Part shown: positions 1 to 12,556 of the stretch, piece by piece | Layout: each line of letters begins with the position of its first letter | Position numbering within the stretch: the first letter of the stretch is position 1 | Position numbers and translations under genes: made by a program | Source: Copromyces sp. CBS 386.78 | Lineage: Eukaryota > Ascomycota > Sordariomycetes > Sordariales > Sordariaceae | Direction: 5' to 3' | DNA: 64,000 nucleotides | Assembly: GCA_030685235.1 (NCBI GenBank) | Contig: MU839080.1 | Location: forward strand, 1-64,000 | The notes under the pieces: model-generated | The model's input: the letters and a program-made list of their open reading frames with translations, nothing else | Told to the model about the DNA's origin: nothing | The model's database searches: none

Positions 1-425
1 GAAAAAGAAAAAGAAAAAGAAAAAGAAAAAGAAAAAGAAAAAGAAAAAGAAAAAGAAAAAGAAAAAGAAAAAGAAAAAGAAAAAGAAAAAGAAAAGAAAA
101 AGAAAAAGAAAAAGAAAAACAAAAAGAAAAACAAAAAGAAAAAGAAAAAATAAAAATAAAAATAAAAAATAAAACAAAAATATAAATGAAAATAAAATTA
201 AAATTAAAATAAAACATAAAATAGAAATAAAATTAAAAATAATAATTAAAATAAAATAGAATAAAGGTAAAAATAAAATAAGATTGGAAAAAAAGAGAAA
301 TAATAAAAAATAAAGAAAGAAAAAAATATTAAATAAATATAAAATCAAAAATAAAAATAAAAATAAAGATAAAATAAAATAATATTATGAATAAAAATAA
401 AATAAAATAAAAATAAATATAAAAT
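1..425. repeat. GAAAAA satellite and A-rich low-complexity DNA
   Basis: The first ~150 bases are an almost perfect tandem array of GAAAAA, with a few GAAAA and CAAAAA variants. It then decays into irregular A/T-only sequence (AAATAAAA-type words) up to about base 425. No coding potential is visible. A purine-only tract at the very start of the window, next to AT-rich DNA, suggests the edge of a repeat block. Confidence 0.95.
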
Positions 426-1475
426 CTCCTAGCTTGGGTAACATGGTGTTTCATTGTCTTCCGTGGGCATAATCCGGCTCCGCCCAAGGAAACACTATTT
501 TTTAAAGAATTCGAAAAGTTTGCGCCGGTAGGGTTTAAAATCTTTATTAGAAGAGGAGGAATCGTTTTCAGACTTTCTTTTATTTTTACTATAGTCCTTC
601 TTACTATTAGAGTCCTATTTAATAAGAAAGTTAAATATAGGTTTAAGGGTAGGTTGGGAATAGGAGGAGAAGGGAATTATAAATTTAATTTTGTTTTTAA
701 ATTCGGGGTTCGTTTATAAAACGCGTATAAACGAGCCGAATAGGCTAGTAGCATTAGTACTATTAATATTTATACTTTTAGTAATATTTCTAATTCCTTC
801 GGTAGGAGGTTGGGGATTGTAATATTCTTCTATATCGATATTAGTATTATTATCGTTGGGTATAATAAAAATAACTATTCTAGAGCTAATATATTACTAC
901 GCTTATAGTTGTAGGTAGTCCTTCCTTCTAATAGGTAAGTAAAATTTAATATAAGGGGATAGTAGAGCGATACGTAGGTATTAATTAGAAGGTAATTTAT
1001 TAAGGTTCTATAAGGAGAAAAGGGGAGAAAGGCTAGCCTATAGGGTAGTTTAGCTACTTATCCTTTTATAGCCGTGTACAATATTAGATACCTAGCTGCC
1101 TAAGGTAGTATATAGAATCTTGTGGAGGGTGGAGGAACCCCGAGGGTGCTCGAGAGGTATGCCGGGGACCTGCCAGCTTGGCATACGTTGCCGTGCCGGC
1201 ATTGGTCTGGCTAACCGTGTGCCAGATGCCAGTACTGGGCGCCAGACCCATGACAGCAATTTACTTAAGTTATATAACTTAGATTTCTTAAATCATAAGT
1301 CTAGGTTTTTTAACCTATTAAAGAGAATAGAATTAATATTGAATATAATTTAGTTTGCTGCTTTATTTATCATAGAGCAAAGCATGCAATTCCTACTACT
1401 ATAACACTACTAAAAGATAGATCGTAGTTTTTTTTGCTAGTCAGAACTCAAATACACGCACTATATAGCACTGAG
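426..1475. repeat. AT-rich, RIP-like relic
   Basis: Most of this stretch is strongly AT-rich with very frequent TA, AAT and TTA words, and no long open frame begins with ATG. This is the usual look of repeated DNA mutated by repeat-induced point mutation in Neurospora-type fungi. A short GC-richer island lies at about 1120-1255 and breaks the pattern sharply. The original element cannot be recognised by eye. Confidence 0.7.
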
Positions 1476-2839
1476 CGGTAAACCAATGACATACCCTTAC
1501 ACACAGGCTATGTGCCCCGGCATAAGCATGATAATGGAAAATTATATCTAAGAAAAGGTTGAAACCAACAAAACCACAGTAACTAGATTCTACCTCCTAT
1601 AGCAATAGCATGATGGGGTCCTGTACCCGGCTCATCATCTTGTCAGCCAACAGGCTTAAGACCCTCACCCAACAAGTGAACTCGGTCTTTGTTCCGTCGT
1701 TTCTTACTAACCGTAACCACCTACATACAGCTTTTTGAATCATGGTGTTCACACCCTCAGAATTTACGGTGATCCAAAAACCGGAAGCCATCCCGAGCTT
1801 GTGTGCGCCGGTGTTCCCTCAAGAGACCAGGCTCCCCCAATCCGTGCGATGCATGCCACTACTGCGCTTGAGCATTTCGTAAAACGAACCACTCCGATTC
1901 ATTCCTTGTTCTTTTTCCTGAAAGATTACACAAGGCATATACGAGCAAGATAACAACAACACGGAGAGAAAGCAAGCAAGCAATATTGTTCTTTTTTTCA
2001 TTCCTTTATTCCAGCTGATCAGTGTCTGTGCTCACTATGTGATGACTGCCTGTCTGCCAGCCAGGACATGTTGTGCGACTGTGCTAAGCTTATATTACTA
2101 TATTTGGTGTGCTTCGCGAGCGGGCTCTCAGTGTCGTCGTTGGAACGATTTTACCTAAACATGTGCTAGAAGATAGAGTAGTGGCTGGCAGAAGCAAAAG
2201 TAGGTAAAGGGCATTTAATAGGCTGCAAAAAGGGATACGATACCCAAGTAGACTGGTGACTGAAAGAGAAGGAACAGGCCAAAGAAGCACTTGGAAACCT
2301 GAAAGTGGTGAGAGGTATCGCTACCTCTACACAGACGCACACACACAAGAAGCAACTTCGATAGAGGCGGGAAGCATGGAAGCTGAATGAGCAAAGCTGA
2401 AAGCAATGTATCATCCGACTCAAAACGGGAGAACTAGAACGACACACCATCAAATCAGCCCTGGCACATATGGCGCTCTCAGTGAAGCGCCCTATAGCAG
2501 AAAGAACACATCCAATTCCATCTCCACATCCACTTCCATTCCGCTTCCTGTTACCTTCTAGCAAGCGTCTTACCCTTTTCTCCCAGTACCATGATCGCTG
2601 CGCCCGTAACTCGAGAAACAAGCGGACTCAAAAGTTGCAAGGCCAACCGTCAAAACAGAGCCCAAAGAACCATCACCAAAGGAACGTCATCAGTAACCCA
2701 AGTCATTACGCGCCCGTAAACTACTATGTGAAGTACACTGCACGCGTGCCGATTGGTATCCATCATCAAAATCATCACGTATCCCTCAGCTGAAGTAAGA
2801 AATGGTATAAAGCATGGCGGTTTATATAGCTAAGATATG

Positions 2840-2871
<32 letters not shown>

Positions 2872-3260
2872 AGAAGAAGAAAAAATAAGAAAAAAAAAGG
2901 TGGTATTGGTATGTAGTGGTATCATCCCGTGTTCCGTGTCATAACGTCATATCAGAAAGTATTGTTGTCGTTCGTCCATGAGTGTGTGTGTGGTATATTT
3001 TTCTCCTCCCTTCTTTCCTCTTCTCCCCATTTTCCTCCGCTTCCCCCAAATTCCATGTGAAAAGCTCGCTTAGGTTGGCTTTCCAATGTCCAATTCTCGT
3101 ATCCAGCCATTCGGGTCCTGGTGACACCATGGCTTGTCTGTCTGTCTGGCTGGCTGCCTGTGTCTCACCACACCACACCACACCATCACCCGCCGGCAGG
3201 CATGTCGTATTCCTTTCCCCATCCTTCAACTCGTGGTATCATGCGTTATCTTTCTTCCCT
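1476..3260. other. intergenic DNA, no gene seen
   Basis: Base composition returns to about 50% GC. Only short overlapping frames without recognisable domains are present. An uninterrupted run of 30 A lies at 2840-2869, followed by AAG-type purine repeats to about 2900. The right part would hold the 3' UTR of the minus-strand patatin-like gene that ends at 3261. Confidence 0.6.
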
Positions 3261-5380
3261 TCACCTCACATTATAATTAGGTTTCCTCGCCATATTCACA
3301 ACAGGCGGCTCCTCATCGTCATCAATCGGATACGGCACATACGCAGCCGGCAGGGTATTCTTCCTGCCATTAGGACTAACCGGCGAGATCAGTCCGTCCG
3401 CCGAGGACAAGGGTGTCTTGGGCGGAAGCGGTGGCGGCTCTATCCTCGGCGGGTACTGGGACTGCTGCTGATGATACTGCTGCCGCTGATTTTGGTACCC
3501 AGGATATTGTGGGTGCCTGGGCTGGTCGTCCTCGGTGACAATGGCGATCTTATCTTGCCCTGAGGCGTTGCGCCATTGTGCGGGGGTGGGCGCGATGGCG
3601 ACGAGTTTGTCTGAGTCGTCGGTCCCGGATGGGACTGGAGGGTGTACGGCAGGAGCTGGGCGACTGGGCGCTAGGTGGCTGCTGCTGCTTCTTGCAGAGT
3701 GAACGCGGTCGGCTGAGGATCGGGGTGAGGGGGTGTTGATGCCGTTGGCGCTATGTCCTGGGACGGAAAGCGCGTCGAAGCCGGATTCGTAGGATTGTCG
3801 GCTTGGTGGCGTACCGAGTCGCTGGGGAGGGTAAGTCGGCATGTCGCCAGGTAGTTCGACGGCTAAGGGCATGGAAAAGCTGGGTGTAGTCTTGATCAAC
3901 TCGGGAATCGGGTCAGGAGCGTTGCTGGTGCTGCTGGCACGCTCCCATCGTTGCTTTGCGAAGTGAATCTTTGCGAGTTTGGCCGATGCACCCTGGACCA
4001 TTCTCTGCTCGTCGTCCCGCTGCAAATATCGCCTGGTATTTGTGCTGATGTCGGACAACCTGTGCCACTCATTCATACCAAACTCGCCAACGCCAACCTC
4101 GACGTTGAAGCGGTAGTAGTTCTCGATGTTGACGCCGCGCTTTACCAGATGCTCCTTCTTCATCATCTCGTGAATCTTCTCGCACCCCTCGATCTTGGCG
4201 ATCAACTTCCTCCTTGCGTCCGCGAACTCGCCCATAAACCCCTCGTACCAAAGTGTAGAGTTCATATCACTTCCCTTTGGCCGCTTTCCTGTCCCGACAC
4301 TGACGAAGACACCCACTTCCCGTCCGGGCCACTCGTTGACCACAGCTTCATCCAGAGCGTACATGGAAGGGTTGAAGAGACCAGCGCCATCGTCATGGAA
4401 CACAGACTGGCCGATCTGTATAGGCTTGAAGGCGAGTCCAATGGCGCAGGTGGCTCGACCTGCTTGCCAAATCGTGCAGTCGAACTCGGGGGCTGGTTCT
4501 TTTCTCGAGTCGTAGGAACGAAGTACGGCCGGCTTCGCGTTTCTAGGAGATCCCTTGTACATGGCAGTTACGGCGCTAAAACACATGTTAGCAATCTATC
4601 TTCAAAACCAGGACTCTTGAGATACGTACGTTTTTGTACGATTCTCCCTCTCATCGTAGAGACGAGCATGGGGATTGCCCCAGCGGGAATTGAACGCCGG
4701 CCTTGTTGACTGTGCGCTAGGACTCCTTGCGCTGAAGCTAAGGACACTGGCATTGCTGGAGTGTCTTCTGGGATAAGAAGAGGCGGCGCTTGACCGGGAG
4801 ACGGCACTCAGAGGACTGAAAGTATCCGAAGTAGCGCCGTCATTGCCTTCCCTCTCGTTGATAGTATGTTCCCTCACACAGTCCTGGATAGCTTCCTCCA
4901 ACTTTGTTGCCTTGAATACGGTTGATCGGTATGGAATGCCGGCGATGGTCTTGTCCGTCTCGAAGACCTTGCGGGTAAGGCGCACATAGAGTTCCTTGCA
5001 TGTCTCGAGATCAAGTCGTAACCTTCCAAGCATAATGGCAATCAGGCCGCCGGTGCCGGTGCCGACGATAAGGTCGAAGTGGTCGCATGGTTTGGGTATT
5101 TCGGAGCGGCGAGGTGCTCTGCCTTCGATCTCGACAAAGGTGCGGTGCATCAACTCTTGGATGATGAGGAACATGGAATAACCACGGACGCCTCCGCCAT
5201 CTGTCACGGGGTTGGTTAGCCCATGTTTAAACGCATGGTGCCGACAGCTTGGATCCTAACAATGGAAAGCGGTGTTTGATGCGCACAGGGTAAGGATTCT
5301 GGGGAAGAAGACCCACCGAGCGATAAGATGCGCAAAGGCGGCCCTTTTGTTGTATCTTTTCTCTTGAGCCCACCCTCCAT
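3261..5380 (-). CDS. patatin-like phospholipase family protein, nucleophile Ser replaced by Gly
   Basis: Three exons: 5380-5317, 5200-4630 and 4575-3261, giving 649 aa. Intron 1 (5316-5201) opens GTGGGT and its removal restores the motif LRILSLDGGGVRGYS. Intron 2 (4629-4576) opens GTACGT, with branch site TGCTAAC. The oxyanion-hole motif DGGGVRG is at residues 22-28 and the Asp-Gly motif at 274-275 (context FHDDGAGLFNP). The usual GxSxG elbow reads GTGTGG at 68-73, so the expected serine is Gly70. Active patatins hydrolyse acyl groups with a Ser-Asp dyad, so catalysis is doubtful here. The last ~200 residues are Pro/Ser/Gln-rich and look disordered. The start at 5380 is the Met closest to the conserved core; exon 1 is also open further upstream. 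A divergent gene starts at 7203. Confidence 0.85.
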
Positions 5381-7202
5381 CTTGCCTTGTACTCTTGAGT
5401 GTTGTTTCTTGATTTCCTGAAAAAGCGCTTTCTCGCAGATATGGCGACGAGGGTAAGGTGTATAGGATTCTTTGTGTGTTGTGACTATCAAGGTTTGTTG
5501 GTGCCTTACGGGCGAAGGTTGCGGAACCCGAATGGAATGCGCCCGCAAATGCGTTGACCACACAGGTAGTAGAAACTAGTGGCCTTACTGCTGCAGTGGG
5601 AGGGTATCGTTGCGGGTGCGGGTGTCGCTTGGTTCGAAAGCGTCGCGGGCGTGGTCGGGCGTGGAGGGGACCTTGCAGCGCTTGATGGCTCACTGGTTGC
5701 AGGATGACGGGAGTCTAGATGGCACTTGACGTTGCTGACGCAGGAGCTCGGGCCAGACGGGAAACGATCGACTTGCCAATAACCGCCACACCTGCAGCTC
5801 CAATATCAGGCAGGTCCAAGACGAGTCGAGTCGTCGGTATTTGGGTTCTGTTGGCGTCGGAGTTGGTGTTGTCGTTGGGAAAGAAGACGGTCAAATTTGA
5901 TATTCAAAGAAGGTGGCCTCCCTTCGAAAACCCAAATCCGTACCAGCCGAGCGTTGCGTGGACGAATGTGGCAGTGCACAACTTTTCTCAGTAAGCTCGC
6001 GTCGCGAGTCAAAGCAAAAAGTGACGTTGCTTGCTTATAAAAACCGTATGCCGAGGGGGGCAACTCAGTAACACTCACTTGTGTCAATATGCAAGGCCGT
6101 ATCCGTATGTGACATCTTGTCGTCTGGTGTCTGTACGCAGATGACCTTTTCGAGACTTTTCTTTCACATGAAGCGATGCGAAGACATCATGTTCGACCAA
6201 CGAGATGTGTTAGTGACCAGCGCCTCGGAGCTGGGCGTATCGCGAAGCTTGGTGCTGATTGGCTGAGGAAGCGGAAAGACTGTTAGACTTGGTGACTTGC
6301 AGCACAAACAAATCTCGACCCAGCGGTTATCGAAGTTTCCATCGACAACAACCACAGAAAAGAGAAGCCCTGACGGCGACGAGGTTTTACCCCATGGAGA
6401 GAAGTGCGGAGGATATGCACAATCGTCAAATCATTGGATGTCACTCATCATCTCACAATGGAGAACTCGTGGAGAGGTGGCGGTGCGAGCATAGCCTAGT
6501 CCTGTTCAGGAATGGCGTGACAAAGCCAATATGACGGACTAAAAAAACGACGTTGAAGTTGATAAAGACGGGCGGCCCATCCCGCCAAGGCCGACCATCT
6601 GCATCCAACTTGAATCTTCCAAGACACTTGCAGAATCCAATAAAGGCAGTCACCTCAGACGGAATTAGAGATGGCTCGAACAGAGAAGAATGAACGCGAT
6701 CGTGGTTGAACGGAGAAAAGTGGAAAGCCATTAGTTCCATTACTCGCAAGTGGAACTTCAACCAATGGAGAGCCAGCCTCTGTGCTTCCTCCCTTCTGGT
6801 TGGCGGTCTCCAACAAAGTGGCCAGTGCTTTCCGAGTGTTCTCAGACTGAGTGAAACGCGTGGAGTGCGGGGCACCACTTATACAGTTATACTTCCCCAA
6901 AATGAACGACGTCATCGTGATTGCTGTGCTGCTGGCAGCTGTGCCTGCTCCGAAGCCCCTTCCCTACAACACAGCAATGCACCAACTACCTTACTCATTC
7001 GCAGTGCCTCTATAACCCAGCTATCCAGCAACTGACGGTGCTGGGCCTCGTCAAGGAGGAAAGGAAGGTAAGATTTACCATCTCCAACTGCTTCCCATAT
7101 CACGTCTGTTAGCTTGGCAAGACCACCACCTAGCGAAGCTGATGCAAGTTGGTGCTTGTCACTGTCACTGTCATTGTCAACACCAGCGTCCCCATCGACA
7201 TC
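5381..7202. other. divergent intergenic region (promoters of two genes)
   Basis: This 1.8-kb stretch separates the minus-strand patatin-like gene from the plus-strand HAM1-like gene and must carry both upstream regions. Only short frames without family features are present. No clear TATA box or RNA gene was seen. Confidence 0.55.
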
Positions 7203-9502
7203 ATGGATCTGATAAGGTCATGCTTTGGAGGAGGCCGTGTTAGGCTTCCGGACGAGGAGGCACCCCTGCTGTCTCATTACGACGATGATACCTCGTTGCA
7301 GAGACAGCTACACCAGAAATTGCATACCTACCAGATGCTGCGTGCCCTTTCCAAGGGATACATGCCATCCAACGACCAAGCCATCACCAACCTGAGAACC
7401 CTTCTCTCCTCCGACATCTTGAATCCAGACAACTCGGGCCTCAGCGACTCGGGACGGGCACTCACCTTCTACTCCAAGAAATGGATTACCCAACTCATTC
7501 AGCTCTTGGAGCACAAGAACAGCAAGGACCAGATCCAGGATTTCATATGGTACCTCTCCAAGGCTCGTGTGTCCGTTGACATGGAACACATTGCCGAGCG
7601 TGCCACCAAGGCTAGAGCCAGGGCCGATACTGCTGCTGGTAAGTATTTATCCCAGCCCTTCGTCTACAGAGACAAATGCTAATGGCCATGTACGAAATAG
7701 CATACAAGAGCATCCAGACAGTTGGGTCCTTGCTCCTGACGAACTCCGACTTCCGCCTCTTCCTCTCGGACCTTGGTGTGGTTTCTCGCGAGGTGTTCCG
7801 CGACACTGCCTTTGCCCTCTCCGCCGCATCCAAAGAGGCAGGCAAGCGCTTGGAGCCTTCCAAAGAAGAGAGAGAATCCGTAGCAAAACCAGGGAATGAC
7901 GAGACAACCGACAAACCGGCCCCACAGGACTTGCAGGATCAGGCTGCTGAGGTCGGAGAGGTGCTTGGAGACGCTGTAACCACTGTGGCCCAGGAGGCCG
8001 AAAGCAGCATTGTCGACAAGTTGCAGGGCGACGAGACCGACACTCTGCTATACCGCCTCAAGCAGGCTGTCACCAAGCTGCGAGACCGCAGAGATTACTC
8101 GGATTCAGTATCGACACTCTCGCTCCTTCTAAAACGATATGCCATGGTATACTCGCGCATCGCTCGCGATACACTGAACGCTGCCGACGAAGACGTTTAT
8201 CGTAACCCAGAGACGGACAAAGCTTTGGAGAACTTCTGGCTCTTCATCAAATCCTTTGGCGAACAAAAAGAATGGGAAGAGCTGGAAACGAGGTTCAAGC
8301 TGGTCATGGACCATGGTCAAAGCGACCCCGAGTTCGAGAAGCTGATCGGTGAGCTAGGCAACGCTGCCCAGGAGATGTTCACCGACCCATCTTTCTTTGA
8401 CCATGCTGAGGAGCGCTTCCAAGACCTCCGGGACCAGTCTCGGCAGCTCGCTTCTCGCTCTTCCCTGCGTGATGACATTGATGGCTTGTTGTCACAGTTG
8501 CAGTCCACCTTCCAGTCTGTTATGCGTGATCGTGATATCTCTGGCCTGCTTAAGACGTCAGCCACCATTGGCAAGATCTTGTCGCCGAAACATCACTACA
8601 CCAACACAGACCTTGTGGCCGATTCCATCAACGTCTTCGTTCCTTTGCTCATCCAAGCGATTAACTACATTCCTATTCCCAGGTTGGAGATCTCCACACC
8701 TGAGATTGACCTTCTGCTCGAGAATTTGATCCTGGAGCCTGGCAGGACCATTAATTACACTTCGTTCTTCCCATACAAGCTTCGTATTGAGACCCTCAAC
8801 GATATCGAAATCCGCAAGGCCAGATTCCGCACAACATCAGCTATGAAAAGTCTGGTGAGAATCAAGATTGATGGACTCTCGGTCCGCGCGGAAGAGATCG
8901 GTTTCTGGATGAAGGCACATACCGGCTTACTTCGCTACACTGACGAAGGTATCGCTTCTTTCGCAATGGACGAACGAGGCATGGACCTCGAAATTGACGT
9001 CGAAGTTGGCCGTGACAGGATGGACAGTATTCTCTCCCTTCGCAGCGTCCGATGCGAAATCCACAAGCTCGACTTCACCATGCGCCAAAGCAAGCTCAGC
9101 TGGTTGGCCTGGCTCTTCAAGCCCTTCATGAAGCCCGTCATCAAGAAGACCGTCGAGATGCAAGTGGCCATGGGCATCGCCGAGTCGCTGCGGTTCGCCA
9201 ACCGCGAGATCCTCTTTGCTAGGGAGAGACTCCGCGCCACGCGCATTGCGGATCCGGATGATCTGAAGACGTTCTTCAAGGCTGTCCTGGCGAGGTTGAC
9301 GCCTCCTGACAATCCAGATCTCAATGTCCGGGTGGGTGTCACGGATCCAGGAAGGGGCGTGTTTGATGGTGTGTATGCTCCGGGAAGTATCGTCAAGCTG
9401 TGGAATGAGGAGGCTACGCAGGCGTCGCAGAGGATTCGGGAGAATGAACAGGATGGATGGAGGAATAGCGTGTTTGACGTTCATGCTACTTTGATGACTT
9501 GA
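7203..9502 (+). CDS. HAM1-like protein (DUF5923/DUF4449 type)
   Basis: Two exons, 7203-7638 and 7701-9502, give 745 aa. The intron has donor GTAAGT, a TGCTAAT branch site and acceptor ATAG. The first in-frame ATG is at 7203; the frame is open upstream but has no earlier ATG. The protein is mostly helical and charged in its first ~470 residues. A segment with Leu/Ile-rich strands follows (about 480-590), then a conserved C-terminal block at about 590-665 containing SKLSWLAWLFKPFMKP. I recognise this order as the fungal HAM1_N/HAM1_C family; the biochemical role is unknown to me. The C-terminal part resembles lipid-binding (TULIP-like) proteins in pattern only, which is inference. No signal peptide is evident. 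A T21 tract (9570-9590) follows in the 3' region. Confidence 0.8.
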
Positions 9503-11229
9503 GTTGGGTATGGGTTGAATGAAGAACTACTGGGGTTCGTTGAGGGATATGTGTGAAGGAATGCCTGGCTTTTTTTTTTTTTTTTTTTTTCCGTTTCGAT
9601 GCCACATTTTGGTGTCTTGATGGAATAGCGATATGCTCTTTTTTCCCCTGCGATAGTGCTGACTTTACGACGGATATTCAGGACTTTGATATTCCAGTTT
9701 TTCTCGCTGTCATATTGACTTTTCCTTTCTTTTCTCAGACGGGCCTGAAGAGAAGGAACATATACTGTCCTCTCACGTGTAATAGTGCCCTCTACAAGGC
9801 TGGACACACTTGTAATAATAGCGATGGGGAAAAAAAACAAAAGCGCCAGCGAAGAAATTCACTATTGGTTTCATGCTTCAACCACCCGAGATGTTTGTTT
9901 GACAGCCTTTCAAGGCAACGCACAAATTAATCAAAAGAATACCGATATCGATCACTAAAAGCACGGCAAAAGCCGTTAGAAACAAAAAGCAAGTATAGTC
10001 CGTTTCAACCTTAAAGGTGCGCGATGGTCTCTTCCGAACGGCACCCCAAGAAAAAGATCAGACCAATAGTAATCCACGAATTCCGTGTTATGACTTCATC
10101 AGAGACTTTCTTTAGACGACGACCCATCCTGCCAGCCGTCTCGGCAGTTTCTTATGCCGACCATAGGCCAAGGGCCGTCCTTTGAACTTACGATGATTTG
10201 ATGCCAGGAATTCTTGGTTTTCTTGACGGCCTCGTTCGAATATCAAGTTTCCCAGCTTGTTCCAAGGTGAGTGCTTGTCGGAATTCTTGGACTAGTTGGA
10301 AGCGAGTCAAGACAGCCATGTTCTTGTGGTCGTGCTACGGTTGGATAATTCGTCCCAAAAATTTTCTTGTCACACGCAAATGTCCTGGGCACGGATAGTA
10401 AGAGCTGAGTGAGGCCTCCCGTTTGATACTGGTACAACTAATCTAGTCTAGGTAGTGAGTGCCGACAGAAGGACCAAGGAAGCATGGAAGATATTTTCAT
10501 AGCACCGGTGACCAACCACATGTTGTTTTCACGCCCTATTCTATTCGTCCGTCCATGGTACACACAGTATAGGTACACTAGTGGACAAAACTCGACGACG
10601 TGCCAGAATGGAGCATGGAACTTGAAACGTGGAATTGGTGAAAATCGCCGAAAAGCGAGGTGAGCCAAGGAGGTGTTCAGGTTGTGCCAAGAAAAGGGGA
10701 CCATGGCCATGACGAGAGACTTCCTTCTGTTCCCTTCTTGATTGACCGGACCCTGAGGTCTGCAGGGACTGACAAGCTTGGGTGAGCCTGGAAGTCTGAG
10801 TGAAGCATGATATGGGAAAGGATGGTGGTGATAAGGGAGGACTTGGCTCAACTTGGCTGATGTGAGTATGCCGTCCGTGGTGTGTGTGTGTGCGTGTGTG
10901 TGTAAGTGGTGCAGTGGTATGGAGGGTGTGTTGATGCCCAGTTTGGAGGAAACGGGTTGTCTTGTCATGTCAGGTTTGAGGTTTTGACCTGAGGTGGGCG
11001 GGAGATGATGAGCAGTGACTGAGATCTAGTGGTGGTGATATATCTTCGTCATGCCCTTCCTGTAGTCGCGATCTTTTCTGCTTTCTTCTGTCGTCTTTCG
11101 AGCATTGCTGTGACAGACAAATCGAAACCATATTGACTCGTGGGATATCAGCCAGCGCCTAACTCTACGATCACGAACCATTGGAGATCAATAACAACCA
11201 CTATCAACGGCCTGAACCAACCGCCCAAA
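9503..11229. other. intergenic DNA, no gene seen
   Basis: It contains the 3' region of the HAM1-like gene, with a T21 tract at 9570-9590, and the upstream region of the MARVEL-type gene. A GT-rich microsatellite lies near 10880-10905. Frames on both strands are short and lack family features. Confidence 0.55.
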
Positions 11230-11850
11230 ATGATCCTAGTAGACATCATGTCCATCATCCTCCGCCTCGCGGAGCTCGCCTTCGCGACCATCGTCGCGGC
11301 CCTCAACGGGCGCTTTCTGCACGCCGTACGGGGTACCTCATCATGGGATCTCGGTCGACACATTTACACCGAGGTGGTGGCGGGCCTGTCTATTCTCTTT
11401 GCCATCATCTGGCTGTTCCCTTTCTCGAGCTCGTTCATCCACTGGCCTATGGACTTGGTCATTTCCATCATGTGGTTTGTGAGCTTTGGGCTGTTGGTTA
11501 ATTGGTTGAATGGGGCTTGTGGGTAAGTGCGCCCTATGCTTTCACTGGGAGAAGATGACGATCGACAGGTGCTAACCAGTGAGTGGCAGATATGTTTTTG
11601 ATTGGGACAATGTTGGGTTTGGTGGTGCGGGTAGCTGTGGTGAGTGGAAGGCTACGGTTGCTTTTGCCTTTCTCAGCGCCATTTGCTGGCTTGTTAGTGC
11701 TGTTGTTGGGTAAGTTTTCTCGGCCTGCTTGGTGAGATATTTTTGCATATGCTAACACATGAACACAGTCTCTACTGGGTCCGCCGTCATACCCGCGCTC
11801 CCGTTGATGCGGGCTACCGACGTCGCCGCTGGTACCGCTCTCGCGTCTAA
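11230..11850 (+). CDS. MARVEL-like four-helix membrane protein
   Basis: Three exons, 11230-11522, 11590-11709 and 11769-11850, give 164 aa. Both donors are GTAAGT, acceptors are GCAG and ACAG, and the introns contain TGCTAAC. The ATG at 11230 sits in context CCCAAAATGA; the frame is open upstream without another ATG. Four hydrophobic segments are visible at residues ~2-28, 44-63, 73-95 and 110-130. The tail is short and Arg-rich (RRHTRAPVDAGYRRRRWYRS). The third loop carries CGEWKATVAFAFLSAI, typical of fungal MARVEL proteins. These sit in the plasma membrane or endomembranes and organise membrane domains; no specific role can be assigned. A small tetraspan protein of another family is the main alternative. 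Confidence 0.8.
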
Positions 11851-12228
11851 GTCCAGGCGCTTACCCATTTGAGTGTTGGATGTGGACGGTTTTACTATCA
11901 TGCCATATGATGGAGGTCTTCGTCTCCTCTGGAGAGGCGAACCTTGGCCTTGTTTTTCCTACATATGTTGTAATTTTGAGCTGGAGATGTCTTGTTGAGA
12001 AGTGATGGACGGAAATGATACCCGATACCACGAGAATGAATCGCATATCTCTCTTTTTTGGAATGACGGACGTTTATGGAGACCCTCATGGCAGGAATGG
12101 GATGATATGTAATGACGGAAAAGGGCCACAAAGTTATAATTAGCCGCCCATGTTGCCTGCTTCTTGGCCTCGCGTGGGAGCTAAAAGATATCCTATTGAT
12201 CGTGATGTTTTCTTGGTCTAGATCGTAT
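11851..12228. other. 3' flank of the MARVEL-like gene
   Basis: No gene seen. It probably holds the 3' UTR of the upstream gene and ends at the left inverted repeat of the element that starts at 12229. Confidence 0.5.
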
Positions 12229-12556
12229 GAGGGCGTGATCGGCGACTCGGAAATGGGGACTCGGAAGTCTTCCAGGTCGTTTTTTCCAAGTGCTGTTCGG
12301 TGAGACCTGGAAGCCTTCCAGCTGGAAATCGAGTCTCGGAAATCGTTTTACCCCACAATAGCGCCAATGACCAATTAAATAACTGTATTCACCCCAAAAC
12401 TCCAACGAACAGCTTCCGGACCTTTAGACTTCTGGAAATCAATCCTAAAACCAGACCACTTCCAAACCATTTCCGAATGGCCTGTGCACAACTTCGGAAA
12501 TCCATTTCCAAGCCACCATTTCCAGGCCGCATTTCCACGTTGCCGATCACGCCCTC
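12229..12556. mobile_element. candidate MITE with 15-bp terminal inverted repeats
   Basis: The left end reads GAGGGCGTGATCGGC at 12229-12243. Its exact reverse complement, GCCGATCACGCCCTC, closes the element at 12542-12556. Similarity continues inward, since both ends carry GGAAATG-type words a few bases further in. The interior is rich in CGGAA/TTCCG and CTTCCAG words and has no coding frame. Size is 328 bp. No clear target-site duplication was found, so it may be old or the true ends may differ slightly. Confidence 0.55.

Noticed and set aside
2166..2621. 151-codon minus-strand frame
   Set aside because: Cys/Ser/Phe-rich low-complexity composition from a GT/CT-rich stretch, no motif, no supporting neighbours.
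7149..7202. Upstream extension of the HAM1-like protein
   Set aside because: It has no ATG in frame (starts at TTG); the first ATG is at 7203.
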